Shown: positions 8,210-16,834, counted from the stretch's first letter. The stretch is DNA of 64,000 nucleotides from Bordetella genomosp. 5 (GCF_002261475.1 NZ_NEVN01000001.1:186001-250000), one strand, 5' to 3'. Numbers and translations are program-made. Notes: generated by a model from the sequence alone, not told the origin.

Positions 8210-9016
8210 TCAGGGGTGCTTGGCGTACCACGCCGCGTAGGCGGGATGGTCGGCCAGGGTGGCGAAGCAGAAGCCTTTTTTCTGCAGGCCGGTGATCAGG
8301 GGTTCGAGTACGGCGGGCGCCCAGGGATCCTTGCGCGACCAGATGCCCAGGTGCGCGAGCAGGATGTCGCCCGGCTGGATGCGGCGCAGCGCCTGGTCCA
8401 GCAGCCTGGCATTGGGGAATTTGTCGCTGGGCAGCTCGTCACCGAGGAAGCCGGCGTCGGCCCAGCCCACGTGGGCGTAACCGCAGGCGCGCGCCGCCGC
8501 CAGCAGCGCGGGCGAGGTCTTGCCGCCGGGGGCGCGGTAGATCGGCAGCATGCGCGCGCCGGTCATGGCCGTGAAGCGCGCGGTGGAGCGCTTGATCTCG
8601 TCGCAATACTGCGCGGCGGTGAAGGTGCGATTCTGGTCGGCCTGCGGGCCGGCGCTGGCCCGCACGCGGAACTGGCCATCGGGCAGGTCGCCGCGCCAGT
8701 ACACATGATCGTAGGTGTGCGAGCCGAAGGCATGGCCTTCGGCCACGCGTGCCTTCCACCAGGGCGCCCAATGGTCGTCCAGGCTGCCACCGTCGGTCAG
8801 GGTGCGCTCGTTGGCCAGGAAGAACGTGGCGTGCACGCCGTGGCGTTTGAGTACGTCGGCCACGAGATCGGCCACGCCCATGTGGCCGGTATCGAACGTG
8901 AGGTAAACCGGCTTGTCGCAGGCGGGCGCGGCCCGCGCCGGCGCGAGCGCGGCGGTGCCCACGGCCAGCGCCAGCGCCGCCGCGATCAGGCGGGCGGACT
9001 CAGTGCGTGGCCGCAT
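8210..9016 (-). CDS. Exported polysaccharide deacetylase family protein with altered NodB motif
   Basis: About 268 residues from ATG 9016 (alternative ATG 9034). A signal peptide precedes 'PARAAPACDKPVYLTFDTGH'. The NodB motifs are TFDTG (motif 1), 'SHTYDH' (motif 2, two His) and 'YRAPGGKTSP' (motif 3). The usual motif 1 is TFDDG, in which the second Asp binds metal; here it is Thr. The protein could be catalytically altered or belong to a subfamily with another metal ligand. It is periplasmic by prediction. Its start overlaps the end of the beta-propeller gene, and it lies 11 bp from the desaturase. Confidence 0.85.
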   Translation of the reverse strand: MRPRTESARLIAAALALAVGTAALAPARAAPACDKPVYLTFDTGHMGVADLVADVLKRHGVHATFFLANERTLTDGGSLDDHWAPWWKARVAEGHAFGSHTYDHVYWRGDLPDGQFRVRASAGPQADQNRTFTAAQYCDEIKRSTARFTAMTGARMLPIYRAPGGKTSPALLAAARACGYAHVGWADAGFLGDELPSDKFPNARLLDQALRRIQPGDILLAHLGIWSRKDPWAPAVLEPLITGLQKKGFCFATLADHPAYAAWYAKHP

Positions 9017-10028
9017 GGTTGAGGGTCCAGACACCGTGCGGCGATTTGCCCACCTTGACCTGCTGGCTCACGGTCTTTTTCTCGAGGTCGACCACGGTCA
9101 GCTTGCCGGCCCAGCGCGAGGTGACGAGCAGCGTCTTGCCGTCGGCCAGGATGTCCATGCAGTCGGGGCCGCCCGGCACCGGGAAGGTGTCGAGCGTTTC
9201 GAGCGTCTTCATGTCGATGCGGCTGATGCTGTTGGCGGTGCGGTTGCTCACGAAGATGTGGCGGCCGTCGCCCTGGATGCGGAACGCGTGCGCGCCGGCC
9301 GCGGTCTTGATGCGCTTGATCAGCTTGGCCGGCTTGACCGTGATGTCGTAGGCCTCGACATAGCTGTCGCCGGTGAGGGCGACCAGCAGCGTCTTGTCGT
9401 CGGGCGTCACGTAGACGTCGGCGGGCGTCTTGCCGACCGGCATGGTCCAGAGCGGCGCCTGCGTGGCCAGATCGATGGCGATCACCTGATCGCTGTCCTG
9501 CAGCGATACGTAGGTGACGCGGCTCTTGCTGTCGATCGCGATGTGGCTGGGCGTCTTGCCCGCCGGCACGCGCTTGACCAGCTTCAGGTCGAAAGTCTTG
9601 CCCTGCGGCTGATAGGCGTAGATGTCGATGTGGTCGAGCCGGTTGGCGGCCGTGATGAACCACTTCATGTCGGGCGAGAAGCGCAGCTGGTACGGATCGA
9701 CGATGCCGGTCAGCGTGCGCTGCACGTCGCCGGTGCGCGGATCGAGCAGCGTGATCGTGTCGGAGGTGGCATTGGCCACCATCAGCGATTGCTCGTCGGG
9801 CGTGAGGTACAGGTGGTGCGGTTCCTTGCCGGTGGGCACGCGCTTGATCTCGGTGTAGGTGGCCGGGTCGATGATGCTGACGTTGGCGTTCAACGAGTTC
9901 AGGACGAAGATCGGAGCCGCGGCTCCCGGAGCGGCGGCTGCCGGGGCGGCGACGGTCGCCGCGCCCAGGACCATCCCCGCGCCAAGCACGGCGCAACGGA
10001 TCAGATGCAGGGGATTCAAGATGAGCAA
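9000..10028 (-). CDS. YVTN-family beta-propeller repeat protein, exported
   Basis: 342 residues. An N-terminal signal peptide (about 1-32, ending 'AAPAAAAPG') is followed by repeated propeller blades of about 40 residues. Each carries variants of 'V-T-x-D-x-x-x-L-x-V-x-x' and 'I-D-x-x-T'; examples are 'LYLTPDEQSLMVAN', 'LRFSPDMKWFITA' and 'VYVTPDDKTLLVA'. Such proteins are periplasmic or surface beta-propellers, often binding partners or lactonase-like, and no catalytic residue set is visible. It is the first gene of a minus-strand group with the deacetylase and the sterol-desaturase-like enzyme. Role unknown. Confidence 0.88.
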   Translation of the reverse strand: MLILNPLHLIRCAVLGAGMVLGAATVAAPAAAAPGAAAPIFVLNSLNANVSIIDPATYTEIKRVPTGKEPHHLYLTPDEQSLMVANATSDTITLLDPRTGDVQRTLTGIVDPYQLRFSPDMKWFITAANRLDHIDIYAYQPQGKTFDLKLVKRVPAGKTPSHIAIDSKSRVTYVSLQDSDQVIAIDLATQAPLWTMPVGKTPADVYVTPDDKTLLVALTGDSYVEAYDITVKPAKLIKRIKTAAGAHAFRIQGDGRHIFVSNRTANSISRIDMKTLETLDTFPVPGGPDCMDILADGKTLLVTSRWAGKLTVVDLEKKTVSQQVKVGKSPHGVWTLNHAATH

Positions 10029-10274
10029 TACCGTAAAGGTGTAGTCGACGCGCCCGCCCGAAAGGCGGGGCGGCCTGTGCGCGGCATGCCGGCGCGGCGA
10101 TGCTCGCGGCGCTATTTTGTCATAGCGCGCGGCGTAAAAGTGCGCCGCTCAGGGCGGTGTCAGCAAACCCCGTCGCCTGTTGCCGTTCAGCAACAAATTT
10201 CCGCCCTAAGTTGTTGTTGTTACACCGTTTTTTGAGGCTGGAGCAGGCGCCCGGAAGCGCCCGGCGGCGCCGGT
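10029..10274. other. Intergenic region, no gene seen
   Basis: 246 bp between the beta-propeller gene start and the reductase stop. It should hold the promoter of the beta-propeller group. A GGCGC/GCGCC inverted repeat with a short loop lies just after the reductase stop near 10250-10270, but no T-run follows it in the minus direction. No convincing ORF or RNA was seen. Confidence 0.5.
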
Positions 10275-11303
10275 TCAGGCCGCCTCGGCCAGCCCCCGTT
10301 GAAACAGGAACGCGTCGCTGTAGAGATGGTCGGCGCTGGCACCGTGGGCGAGGAACGCGGCCTTGGCATCCGCGATCATGTGGGGCGAGCCGCAGAGGTA
10401 GATCGCATGCTCCGACAGATCGGGGATGTCCTGCAGCACGGCATCCTGCACATAGCCCCGGCGGCCGGTCCAGCCGGCGTCGGCGCGCGAGAGCACCGGC
10501 ACGAAGCTGAAGTCGTCCAGGCGCTGCGCCCACTGCGCGATCTCGTCCTGCAGATAGAGGTCGGCCTCGGTGCGCCCGCCCCAGTAGAGGGTGACGGGCG
10601 GACACTCGCCGGTGTCGAACATCGATTCGAGGATGGCGCGGATCGGCGCCAGGCCGGTACCGGTGGCCACCATCACGAGCGGCCGATAGTCGCGTTCGTG
10701 ATAGCAGAAGCCGCCCAGCGGCGCCTCGATGCGCCAGGCGTCGCCCGGACGGGTGGCGGCGAGCACGCCATCGGTGAAGTGGCCGCCCGGGATGCGGCGC
10801 ACGTGCAGTTCGAGCAGGCCCGCGTCGCGGCCGCTGGCAGAGGCGAGCGAGAAGCTGCGGGTGCCGGCTTCGCCCGGCAGCAGCACATTGACGTACTGCC
10901 CGGGCAGGCAGGCCGGCAGCGCGGCCGGATCGACCTGCAGCACGATCTTCCAGACATCCGCGCTCAGGGTGCCGATGCTGTGCACCCGCGCGGCGAGCTC
11001 GCAGGGCTCGGCCAGCGCCGGACCGCTCGCCCGCTGAATCACCAGATCGGAGCAGGCCCGCGCCTGACAGGCCAGGGCGTAGCCCAGTTCGGCCTCCTCG
11101 GGCGTGAGCGCCATCGGAAACTCCTCGTACGCCACGCTGCCCGCGTCGACATGGATGCGGCAGGTGCCGCAGCCGCCGAACGTGCATTCGCGCGGCAGCG
11201 CGACGCCGGCCCGGTCGGCGGCTTCGAGCAGGGATTCATCGGGGGCGGCCGTGAAGCACGCGCGCGCGCCGTCGGGCTGGATCAGTTCGATGCGATGGTT
11301 CAT
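10275..11303 (-). CDS. [2Fe-2S]-flavin NAD(P)H reductase (oxygenase reductase component type)
   Basis: 342 residues from the ATG at 11303. Domain order: plant-type ferredoxin (1-95) with Cys40, Cys45, Cys48 ('CTFGGCGTC') and Cys79 ('LACQ'); an FAD domain with 'RSFSLASA'; and an NAD domain with 'ATGTGLAPIRAILESM' and 'YLCGSPHMI'. This is the layout of the BenC/phenol-hydroxylase-type reductases that pass electrons from NAD(P)H to a non-haem oxygenase. It is the last gene of the operon that begins with the diiron oxidase at 14090, 17 bp after the GlcG-like gene, so the obvious inferred partner is that oxidase, possibly through the two ferredoxins at 18.6-19.9 kb. Confidence in the family is high; the partner is inferred. 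Confidence 0.93.
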   Translation of the reverse strand: MNHRIELIQPDGARACFTAAPDESLLEAADRAGVALPRECTFGGCGTCRIHVDAGSVAYEEFPMALTPEEAELGYALACQARACSDLVIQRASGPALAEPCELAARVHSIGTLSADVWKIVLQVDPAALPACLPGQYVNVLLPGEAGTRSFSLASASGRDAGLLELHVRRIPGGHFTDGVLAATRPGDAWRIEAPLGGFCYHERDYRPLVMVATGTGLAPIRAILESMFDTGECPPVTLYWGGRTEADLYLQDEIAQWAQRLDDFSFVPVLSRADAGWTGRRGYVQDAVLQDIPDLSEHAIYLCGSPHMIADAKAAFLAHGASADHLYSDAFLFQRGLAEAA

Positions 11304-11320
11304 GGCAGTCCCCGGCGTGA

Positions 11321-11800
11321 TCACTTCTTGATGTCGGCGGTCACGGTGACCTTCAGGCCTTGTTCGGCCAGCATGTCGGCCAGCGCCTGCAGCGCGGCCA
11401 GGCCGGCCTTCGTGTCCTGTTCGCCGTTGCCGCCCGACAGGCCGACCCCGCCCACGACCTCGTCGTCGATCACGATCGGAAAGCCGCCCACGAAGACGGC
11501 GAACTTGCCGTCGAAGCTCCATTGAATGCCGAAGGCCTCGTTGCCCGGCAGCGCCGGGCCGTTGGGCGGCGTATTGAACAGATGGGTGGAGCGCTTGTGG
11601 CCCGCGGCGGTGAACGCCTTGTTCCAGGCGATCTGCGGGCCGGTGATGCGCGCGCCGTTCATGCGTTCGAGCGCGATCGGATAGCCGCCGTCGTCGACGA
11701 TGCAGATCGATTCGAGCACGCCGATTTCTTCGGACTTGGCGATGGCCGCGGCGATCATGACGCGCGCTTCTTCGAGTTCCAGGCGATAGACTTTTTTCAT
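11321..11800 (-). CDS. GlcG/HbpS-family protein
   Basis: 159 residues with the family pattern: 'LELEEARVMIAAAIAKSEEIG' helix, 'ICIVDDGGYPIALERMNGA', and the glycine-rich 'VGGFPIVIDDEVVGGVGLSGG'. GlcG-like proteins are small cytoplasmic proteins found in many catabolic operons (glycolate, diols, haem-linked HbpS). Their biochemical role is mostly unsettled; some bind haem or cobalamin. There is no signal peptide, unlike HbpS. It lies between the aldehyde dehydrogenase (24 bp) and the reductase (17 bp), so it is surely in the operon. Confidence 0.9.
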   Translation of the reverse strand: MKKVYRLELEEARVMIAAAIAKSEEIGVLESICIVDDGGYPIALERMNGARITGPQIAWNKAFTAAGHKRSTHLFNTPPNGPALPGNEAFGIQWSFDGKFAVFVGGFPIVIDDEVVGGVGLSGGNGEQDTKAGLAALQALADMLAEQGLKVTVTADIKK

Positions 11801-11824
11801 TGCTGCGATTCCTGTTGAGGCGGA

Positions 11825-13285
11825 TCAGCCGGCGCGATAGACCGTCTTGATCTGCGTGTAGAACTCCAGCCCGATGCGGCCGGATTCACGGAAGGTGGAG
11901 GTCGACGAACGCTTGAGGCCGCCGAACGGCGCGTTGATCAGATTGCCCGTGGTGGTGCGATTGATCTTCACGGTGCCCGCCTGGATGTCGCGCGCGAAAC
12001 GGTGCGCATATTGCGCATTGGTGGTGGCGATCGCGGCGGCCAGACCGTACTCGGTGTCGTTGGCGCAGGCGATGGCGTCGTCGTAGCCCTGCACCTCGAT
12101 CAGCGCGATGACCGGGCCGAAGATCTCTTCGCGCGCGATGCGGGCGTCACGCGCCACGTCGTCGAACACCGCCGGCGTGACGTAATAGCCGTGGGCGAAA
12201 TCGCCGTCTTTCAGCTGCTCGCCGCCACACAGCAGGCGCGCCTCCTGTTTGCCGATGTCGAGGTAGCCCAGCACCGTGTCGAGCTGGCGCGCGGTGGCGA
12301 GCGGACCGAGATCGTGGCTGCCCGTCGCGCTGTTGCCGACCGTGAGCCTGGCGACGCGCGCCAGCAGCTTCTCGGTGAACGCGGCCTTCACGGGGGCGTC
12401 GACCAGCACGCGGCTGGTGCCGGTACACGCCTGCCCCGACAGCGAAAAGCCGCCCTTGATGACCAGGTCGACGGCGCGGTCTAGATCCGCGTCGGCCATG
12501 ACGATGAGGGGATTCTTGCCGCCCAGCTCCATCTGCGTGCGCGTGCTCATGTCGACCGCGCGGTGGATCTGCTCGCCCGCCTGGGTGGAGCCGGTGAACG
12601 ACACGGCGCGCACCGCCTTGTTGCGGGTGATGGCCTCGCCCACGGCGCCGGCCGGTCCGGTGATGAAGTTCAGCACGCCCGCGGGCAGGCCCGCCTCGAT
12701 CAGCGCTTCGGCCAGGCGCAGGCCGGAGAGCGGCGCGTCGGAAGAGGGCTTGAACACCACGGTGTTGCCCGTGATCAGGGCGGGGGCGATCTTGCGCGCC
12801 GGGATCGAGATCGGGAAGTTCCAGGGGGAAATCACGGTGACCACGCCCAAAGGTTCGCGCTGGGTGTAGACCACCATATCGGGATCGTCGTTGACGAAGG
12901 TTTCGCCGGCCAGCGATTGGCCCTCGGCGGCATAGAAACGCAGGGTCTGTGCCGAGCGCACGACCTCGTCGCGTGCGAGGTTCGCGGCTTTGCCCTCCTC
13001 GCGCATGAGCTCGTTGCCGATCTGGTCGGCGCGGCTCTCGAGCCAGTCGGCGGCGCGGTTCAGGATGCCGGCGCGCTTGGTGATCGAGGTGGCCTTCCAG
13101 GCGTCGAACGCGGCCTGCGCGGCGGCCACGGCGCGCTCGCCGTCTTCGGCGGCCGACATCTGGAAGTGGCCGACCACCTCGCGCGTGTCGGCCGGATTGC
13201 GATTCGGCGCGGTCTTGCCCGAGGCGCAGGGCACCCAGGCGCCGCCGATGTAGTTCAGGAAAGTCTGCTGTTGCAAGTCTTGCAC
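11825..13285 (-). CDS. NAD(P)-dependent aldehyde dehydrogenase
   Basis: 486 residues from a GTG at 13285, preferred because GAGG lies five bases upstream; the longer frame to 13330 adds an arginine-rich stretch unlike the family. Motifs are 'VISPWNFPISIPARKIAPAL' (cofactor and oxyanion region), 'SFTGSTQAGEQI', the general base in 'MELGGKNPLIV' and the catalytic Cys in 'SGQACTGTSR'. It is closest in style to semialdehyde dehydrogenases. In this operon it follows a diiron oxidase by 73 bp, so it is likely to oxidise an aldehyde released by that oxidase. The specific substrate is unknown. Confidence 0.93.
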   Translation of the reverse strand: MQDLQQQTFLNYIGGAWVPCASGKTAPNRNPADTREVVGHFQMSAAEDGERAVAAAQAAFDAWKATSITKRAGILNRAADWLESRADQIGNELMREEGKAANLARDEVVRSAQTLRFYAAEGQSLAGETFVNDDPDMVVYTQREPLGVVTVISPWNFPISIPARKIAPALITGNTVVFKPSSDAPLSGLRLAEALIEAGLPAGVLNFITGPAGAVGEAITRNKAVRAVSFTGSTQAGEQIHRAVDMSTRTQMELGGKNPLIVMADADLDRAVDLVIKGGFSLSGQACTGTSRVLVDAPVKAAFTEKLLARVARLTVGNSATGSHDLGPLATARQLDTVLGYLDIGKQEARLLCGGEQLKDGDFAHGYYVTPAVFDDVARDARIAREEIFGPVIALIEVQGYDDAIACANDTEYGLAAAIATTNAQYAHRFARDIQAGTVKINRTTTGNLINAPFGGLKRSSTSTFRESGRIGLEFYTQIKTVYRAG

Positions 13286-13358
13286 GCTGGCCTCACGGTG
13301 TCGGGGCCGGCGGCGCGGCGCGGATCGCACCGCGCCGCCAGCGGGTTCGTCGGGAAGC

Positions 13359-14090
13359 TCAGGCGGCGCGCTTGAGTTCGTCGAGCGTGATGTCGCCCTG
13401 CACGTAGTCGGTGTACAGCGCGGTCGTGTAGAGCAGACGCATCTGCGCGCCCACTTCGCAGATCTTCAGGCAGCGCTGCTGCAGCTCGGGCGTGTTGGCG
13501 TGCTCGAGGACGATCTGGTAGCCACGCTCGCCGTGGATTTCGTCGGACACGATGTGCAGATCGAAGAACTCGACCTCTTCATCGGTGAAGCCGTATTTGT
13601 CGCGCAGCGTCGGGGTTTGCTTGCGGTAGATCGACGGCACCTGGGATTCCAGGCCGACCACCAGACCGGCGACGGCCACGATGGGGTCTTCGCGCATGGC
13701 GACCGAGTAGCACCAGCTCTGCAGGCCGCGCGTGGTGGGCGACATGTTGTCGGCGCTGGTCACGCGCTCGCGGGTGGTGCCGCAGGCTTCGGCGAATCGG
13801 ATCAGCAGATCGGTGTGGCGGTCGCCGCCGATCTCTTCTTCGTACATATTGGCCAGCAGGAAGTCCTTGGCCTCGGTGTACGTGTCGGGCGTGCGGGCAT
13901 AGATGTAGGCCAGGTAGTCGGCGAACGGGCCGACGTAGTGGTAGTGATTTTCTGCCCAGCGCGCCAGGTGTTCGCGGCTCAGCTGGCCGCCGGCCCACGC
14001 AATCGAGAAGGGCGACGCATTGGCGCTCTTGCCCTTGATGGCGTTTTCCAGGGCACTGCGAAATTCTTCACGGGTCATCAGTTCCGACAT
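13359..14090 (-). CDS. Haem-oxygenase-like diiron oxidase (HDO/CADD-PqqC-like)
   Basis: 243 residues, all-helical, with the PqqC/TenA/CADD-type fold signature. A full diiron ligand set can be read: Glu85 and His92 in 'YEEEIGGDRH', Glu148 in 'GLESQVP', and His179, Asp183, His186 in 'HIVSDEIHGERG'. The E-x6-H and H-x3-D-x2-H spacing equals that of the chlamydial CADD protein as I recall it (81/88/142/174/178/181). HDO enzymes include UndA, BesC, SznF, RohS and FlcE, which cleave C-C bonds or oxidise amines using O2. It is first gene of the operon with an aldehyde dehydrogenase, a GlcG-like protein and a [2Fe-2S] reductase. A GntR-type operator candidate lies 83 bp upstream. Substrate unknown. 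Confidence 0.85.
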   Translation of the reverse strand: MSELMTREEFRSALENAIKGKSANASPFSIAWAGGQLSREHLARWAENHYHYVGPFADYLAYIYARTPDTYTEAKDFLLANMYEEEIGGDRHTDLLIRFAEACGTTRERVTSADNMSPTTRGLQSWCYSVAMREDPIVAVAGLVVGLESQVPSIYRKQTPTLRDKYGFTDEEVEFFDLHIVSDEIHGERGYQIVLEHANTPELQQRCLKICEVGAQMRLLYTTALYTDYVQGDITLDELKRAA

Positions 14091-14172
14091 GATTCGCTCC
14101 TAAATCGGGTCAGTCAGGGGGAGGACACCGCAAGGCGACACGGTTTCGCCTGCGGCCTGGTTGCATTAGTGG

Positions 14173-14189
14173 ATATTGTATACTGTAAG
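14173..14189 (+). promoter_or_regulatory. Operator candidate A (GTATAC-core, GntR regulon)
   Basis: ATATTGTATACTGTAAG, centred on palindromic GTATAC, lies 83 bp upstream of the diiron oxidase start and downstream of the carrier gene's stop. Related sequences stand at 15789, 15945 and 19932, each before a transcription unit of the same cluster. The AT-rich stretch stands out sharply from its surroundings. Confidence 0.6.
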
Positions 14190-14230
14190 CAGTTTGGGTC
14201 TGTCGGGATAAACCCGGAGCCGCGCGCGGC

Positions 14231-15745
14231 TCAGGCCCACATCAGCATCGCGAACAGGGTGGAGGCGCACAGGGCCAGCACCACCGGCAGCATCAGCGCG
14301 CGCACCATGTCCAGCACGTGCACCCGCGCGAATCCCGCCACCGCGATGAGCGACGACCAGGCGATGAGGGTGCCGCCGCCGGTCCAGACCGCGCCCATCT
14401 GCCCCACCGCCGCGAGCGTGGCGGGGTCGATCCCGGCCACCGGCCCCAGGGCGCCGGACAGGGTGCCGGTCAGCGGCAGCCCGGCGAAACCGGATCCGTC
14501 GATGCCGGTGATCATGCCGACCAGCAGCACGCCGAAGCCCACCAGCAGATGGTTGTCGGGGATCAGGTGTTGCGAGGCGCTGATCAGCTCGAACAGCAGC
14601 CCCGGCGCATGCGTGCCGGTGGGCACGCCCAGAATGGGGCCGGCCGTCTCGGCCGCGCCCACGAAGAAGAAACCCGCGATCGGCAATACCGAGCCCATGG
14701 CCTTGAAGGCGAACACAAAGCCGTCGGTCACGTGCTCGGGGCAGACGTCGAGCATGCGTCGCGGTCCTTCCGCGGCCAGCGTGGCCAGCATCATGAGCAC
14801 GAACGCCACCCCGCCTACCAGCGCCGCGGCATCGCCACCGCGCAGCTCCGCCATGCCGCCTAGCGCCTTGGGCGCGGCCATCAGCACGATCACACCCATG
14901 AAGGTGAGCGGCGTCACGATGGCGAACACCTTGGACCAGCGCGCCAGATGAGCGGTGCGGTGCGGCGGCTCGGCGGGCTGACTGGTTCCGCGCGCGAGCT
15001 CGGCCTTGTCGAAGGTGCCGGCATGCTCGAGCGGTTCGGCGGCGCCGCCCGTTGCCCGCGCCTGCCAGGCCGACAGCAGCGCCGGACTGCCGGGCACGAT
15101 CTGGCGCCGCATGAAGAGGTAGGTCATCACCAGCGCGATCGCGCCGGTCACGAGCGACAGCACCAGCGCGCGGTCGGCCACCACGGCGGCGCTGACCGCG
15201 GCGCCGGCGGCCTTGGCGCTGATGCCGGGCGCGACGCCGATCACGTAGTCCGACGAGAGCGCCATGCCCTGGCCGGCGATTGCGATCGCCATGGCGCCCG
15301 CCAGCGGAGGCAGGCCGGCGGCCACGGCGGCGGGCAACAGGATGGCGCACACCAGCGGCACGGCGGGCGTGGGCCAGAAGAACAGCGACAGGCCGTAGGT
15401 ACAGGCCGCGAGAATAAGGAAGGAGGCGTGGCCGTTGGTCATCACGCGGCGCAGCGGCTGCACCATGCGCACGTCGGCGCGCAGCACCTTGAGCGCATTG
15501 AGCAGCGCGGTCATGAAGGTGATGACGAGGAAGATATTGAACAGCTCGCGCGCGGCGACAAAGCTGGCGTTGAAGATGCCGACCAGCCCGCTGATCGGAT
15601 TCCCCGTGTAGGCCAGCACCACCAGAAACGTGCCGATCACCGAGGGGACCACCACGTTGGCGCGCAGAACCATCGTGAGGATGATGGCGGCCACGCTCGC
15701 GAGATACAGCCAGTGCGCGGCGCCGAGTACGACTTCGGATTGCAT
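14231..15745 (-). CDS. Multi-pass membrane carrier, ion-transporter type, substrate unknown
   Basis: 504 residues with about 11-12 hydrophobic segments in two halves. They are separated by a hydrophilic stretch near residues 228-275, and glycine-rich re-entrant-like loops such as 'MITGIDGSGFAGLPLTGTL' are visible. The layout resembles the ion-transporter superfamily of organic-anion carriers (TRAP-large-subunit, gluconate and C4-dicarboxylate types), but I cannot place it in one family. It is transcribed in the same direction as the oxidase operon, 140 bp upstream of it, and has its own operator candidate (15789-15805). It probably takes up the compound the oxidase acts on. Confidence 0.75.
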   Translation of the reverse strand: MQSEVVLGAAHWLYLASVAAIILTMVLRANVVVPSVIGTFLVVLAYTGNPISGLVGIFNASFVAARELFNIFLVITFMTALLNALKVLRADVRMVQPLRRVMTNGHASFLILAACTYGLSLFFWPTPAVPLVCAILLPAAVAAGLPPLAGAMAIAIAGQGMALSSDYVIGVAPGISAKAAGAAVSAAVVADRALVLSLVTGAIALVMTYLFMRRQIVPGSPALLSAWQARATGGAAEPLEHAGTFDKAELARGTSQPAEPPHRTAHLARWSKVFAIVTPLTFMGVIVLMAAPKALGGMAELRGGDAAALVGGVAFVLMMLATLAAEGPRRMLDVCPEHVTDGFVFAFKAMGSVLPIAGFFFVGAAETAGPILGVPTGTHAPGLLFELISASQHLIPDNHLLVGFGVLLVGMITGIDGSGFAGLPLTGTLSGALGPVAGIDPATLAAVGQMGAVWTGGGTLIAWSSLIAVAGFARVHVLDMVRALMLPVVLALCASTLFAMLMWA

Positions 15746-15788
15746 GCGACCTTCCCCTTACCTTTTAATCGGGCCGTATCGGCCGCGT

Positions 15789-15805
15789 TAAACGGTATAC
15801 TATAT
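15789..15805 (-). promoter_or_regulatory. Operator candidate B (GTATAC-core)
   Basis: Read on the minus strand: ATATAGTATACCGTTTA, 44 bp upstream of the carrier start at 15745. It shares ATAT-GTATACCGTT with candidate D. It is in the divergent promoter region between the carrier and the TauE-like gene, together with candidate C. Confidence 0.6.
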
Positions 15806-15944
15806 TTTGTCGTTTCGACTCACCAGCGCTATCTGCCCATTTGAGGGAATACGCTAGGCCCGCCCACGGCATTTTCGCCCTCTTGCGGCCACATTTCCCA
15901 GGGTTTACCCAGGCTTTGAGCAACCGGGCCTTGGCCGCCATAAT

Positions 15945-15962
15945 TCATTGCATACCGTATAC
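15945..15962 (+). promoter_or_regulatory. Operator candidate C, direct repeat before the TauE-like gene
   Basis: TCATTGCATACCGTATAC contains two abutting 7-bp copies, GCATACC and GTATACC. It ends 6 bp before the ATG at 15969, so it would overlap the transcription start or first codons of the message. No Shine-Dalgarno sequence lies before that ATG, so a leaderless transcript is possible. Confidence 0.55.
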
Positions 15963-15968
15963 CAAATT

Positions 15969-16727
15969 ATGTTGACGACAACTCTCCCCTGGCTGGCCGG
16001 CCAACCCCAAGTCTGGCAACTGTTGCTGATGGCAGGCGTGGTGGTGGCCGCGGCCGTGGCGCAGGGCATCGGGGGCGTGGGCTTCGCCATGCTGGCCGCG
16101 CCGGTGGCGGCGCTGTTCTTTCCGCCGCTGGCGCCGGGCCCGCTGCTCACGCTCGGCGGCTTCATCTCGCTGCTGGGCGCCATCCGTGAGCACTCGGCCA
16201 TCGATTGGCGCGCGGTCGGTCACACCCTGGTCGGCCGCTGTCTCGGGACGCTATTCGCGGTCTATGCCATGTCGCACTACGCCCCGGACCTGCTCGCGGT
16301 GCTGTTCGCCCTGTCGATCCTGGCGGGCGTGGCCATCAGCGTGGCGGGGCTGCGGCTGCGCTATGCGCCGCGCAACCTGTGCGGCGCCGGGGTGGCTTCC
16401 GGGATCATGGGCACCCTGACCTCCATCGGCGCGCCGCCGCTCGCACTCATCATGCAGCACGAGACGCCGCCGCGGCTGCGCGCCACGATCGGCGTGATCC
16501 TGTTCATCGGCGCGTCGTTTTCGCTCGGCATGCTGAATCTGACCGGCCACTACGGGCTGCCGCAGTTCCTGTTGAGCCTGTGCCTGCTGCCCTGCCTGCT
16601 GCTGGGCTTCGCGCTATCGGGGCGGCTGAAATCCTGGCTCGCGCCCCGCACGGTGCGCCGCGTGCTGCTGGCGCTGTGCGCGGGTGGCGCGCTGGTGGTG
16701 CTGGGCCAGGTCGCGCTGCGTGCCTGA
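15969..16727 (+). CDS. TauE/SafE-family (sulfite exporter-like) membrane protein
   Basis: 252 residues from ATG 15969; a TTG at 15948 would place the start inside the operator motif. There are about 8 membrane segments in two homologous halves. The family glycine motif is 'AVAQGIGGVGFAMLAAPVAALFFPPLAPGPLL' near the N-terminus, and 'GVASGIMGTLTSIGAPPLALIM' is its counterpart in the second half. TauE/SafE proteins export sulfite, sulfoacetate or other organic acids, and many have unknown cargo. Diverged from the carrier and next to the GntR gene, it is likely part of the same regulon, moving a product or a toxic intermediate out. Confidence 0.88.
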   Translation: MLTTTLPWLAGQPQVWQLLLMAGVVVAAAVAQGIGGVGFAMLAAPVAALFFPPLAPGPLLTLGGFISLLGAIREHSAIDWRAVGHTLVGRCLGTLFAVYAMSHYAPDLLAVLFALSILAGVAISVAGLRLRYAPRNLCGAGVASGIMGTLTSIGAPPLALIMQHETPPRLRATIGVILFIGASFSLGMLNLTGHYGLPQFLLSLCLLPCLLLGFALSGRLKSWLAPRTVRRVLLALCAGGALVVLGQVALRA

Positions 16728-16834
16728 GGCGAGGGCCGGTTCGTCCGCGTCCGGCCTCCCGGGGTCTACAATGGATGCAGTATTCATTCTGCACATCCTG
16801 CACACCACGCGCCATGGCTCTCCCGGGTTACAGC

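Noticed and set aside
10215-10274. Rho-independent terminator after the reductase gene
   Set aside because: The six-T run lies on the plus strand, while transcription is on the minus strand, where the hairpin is followed by A residues.
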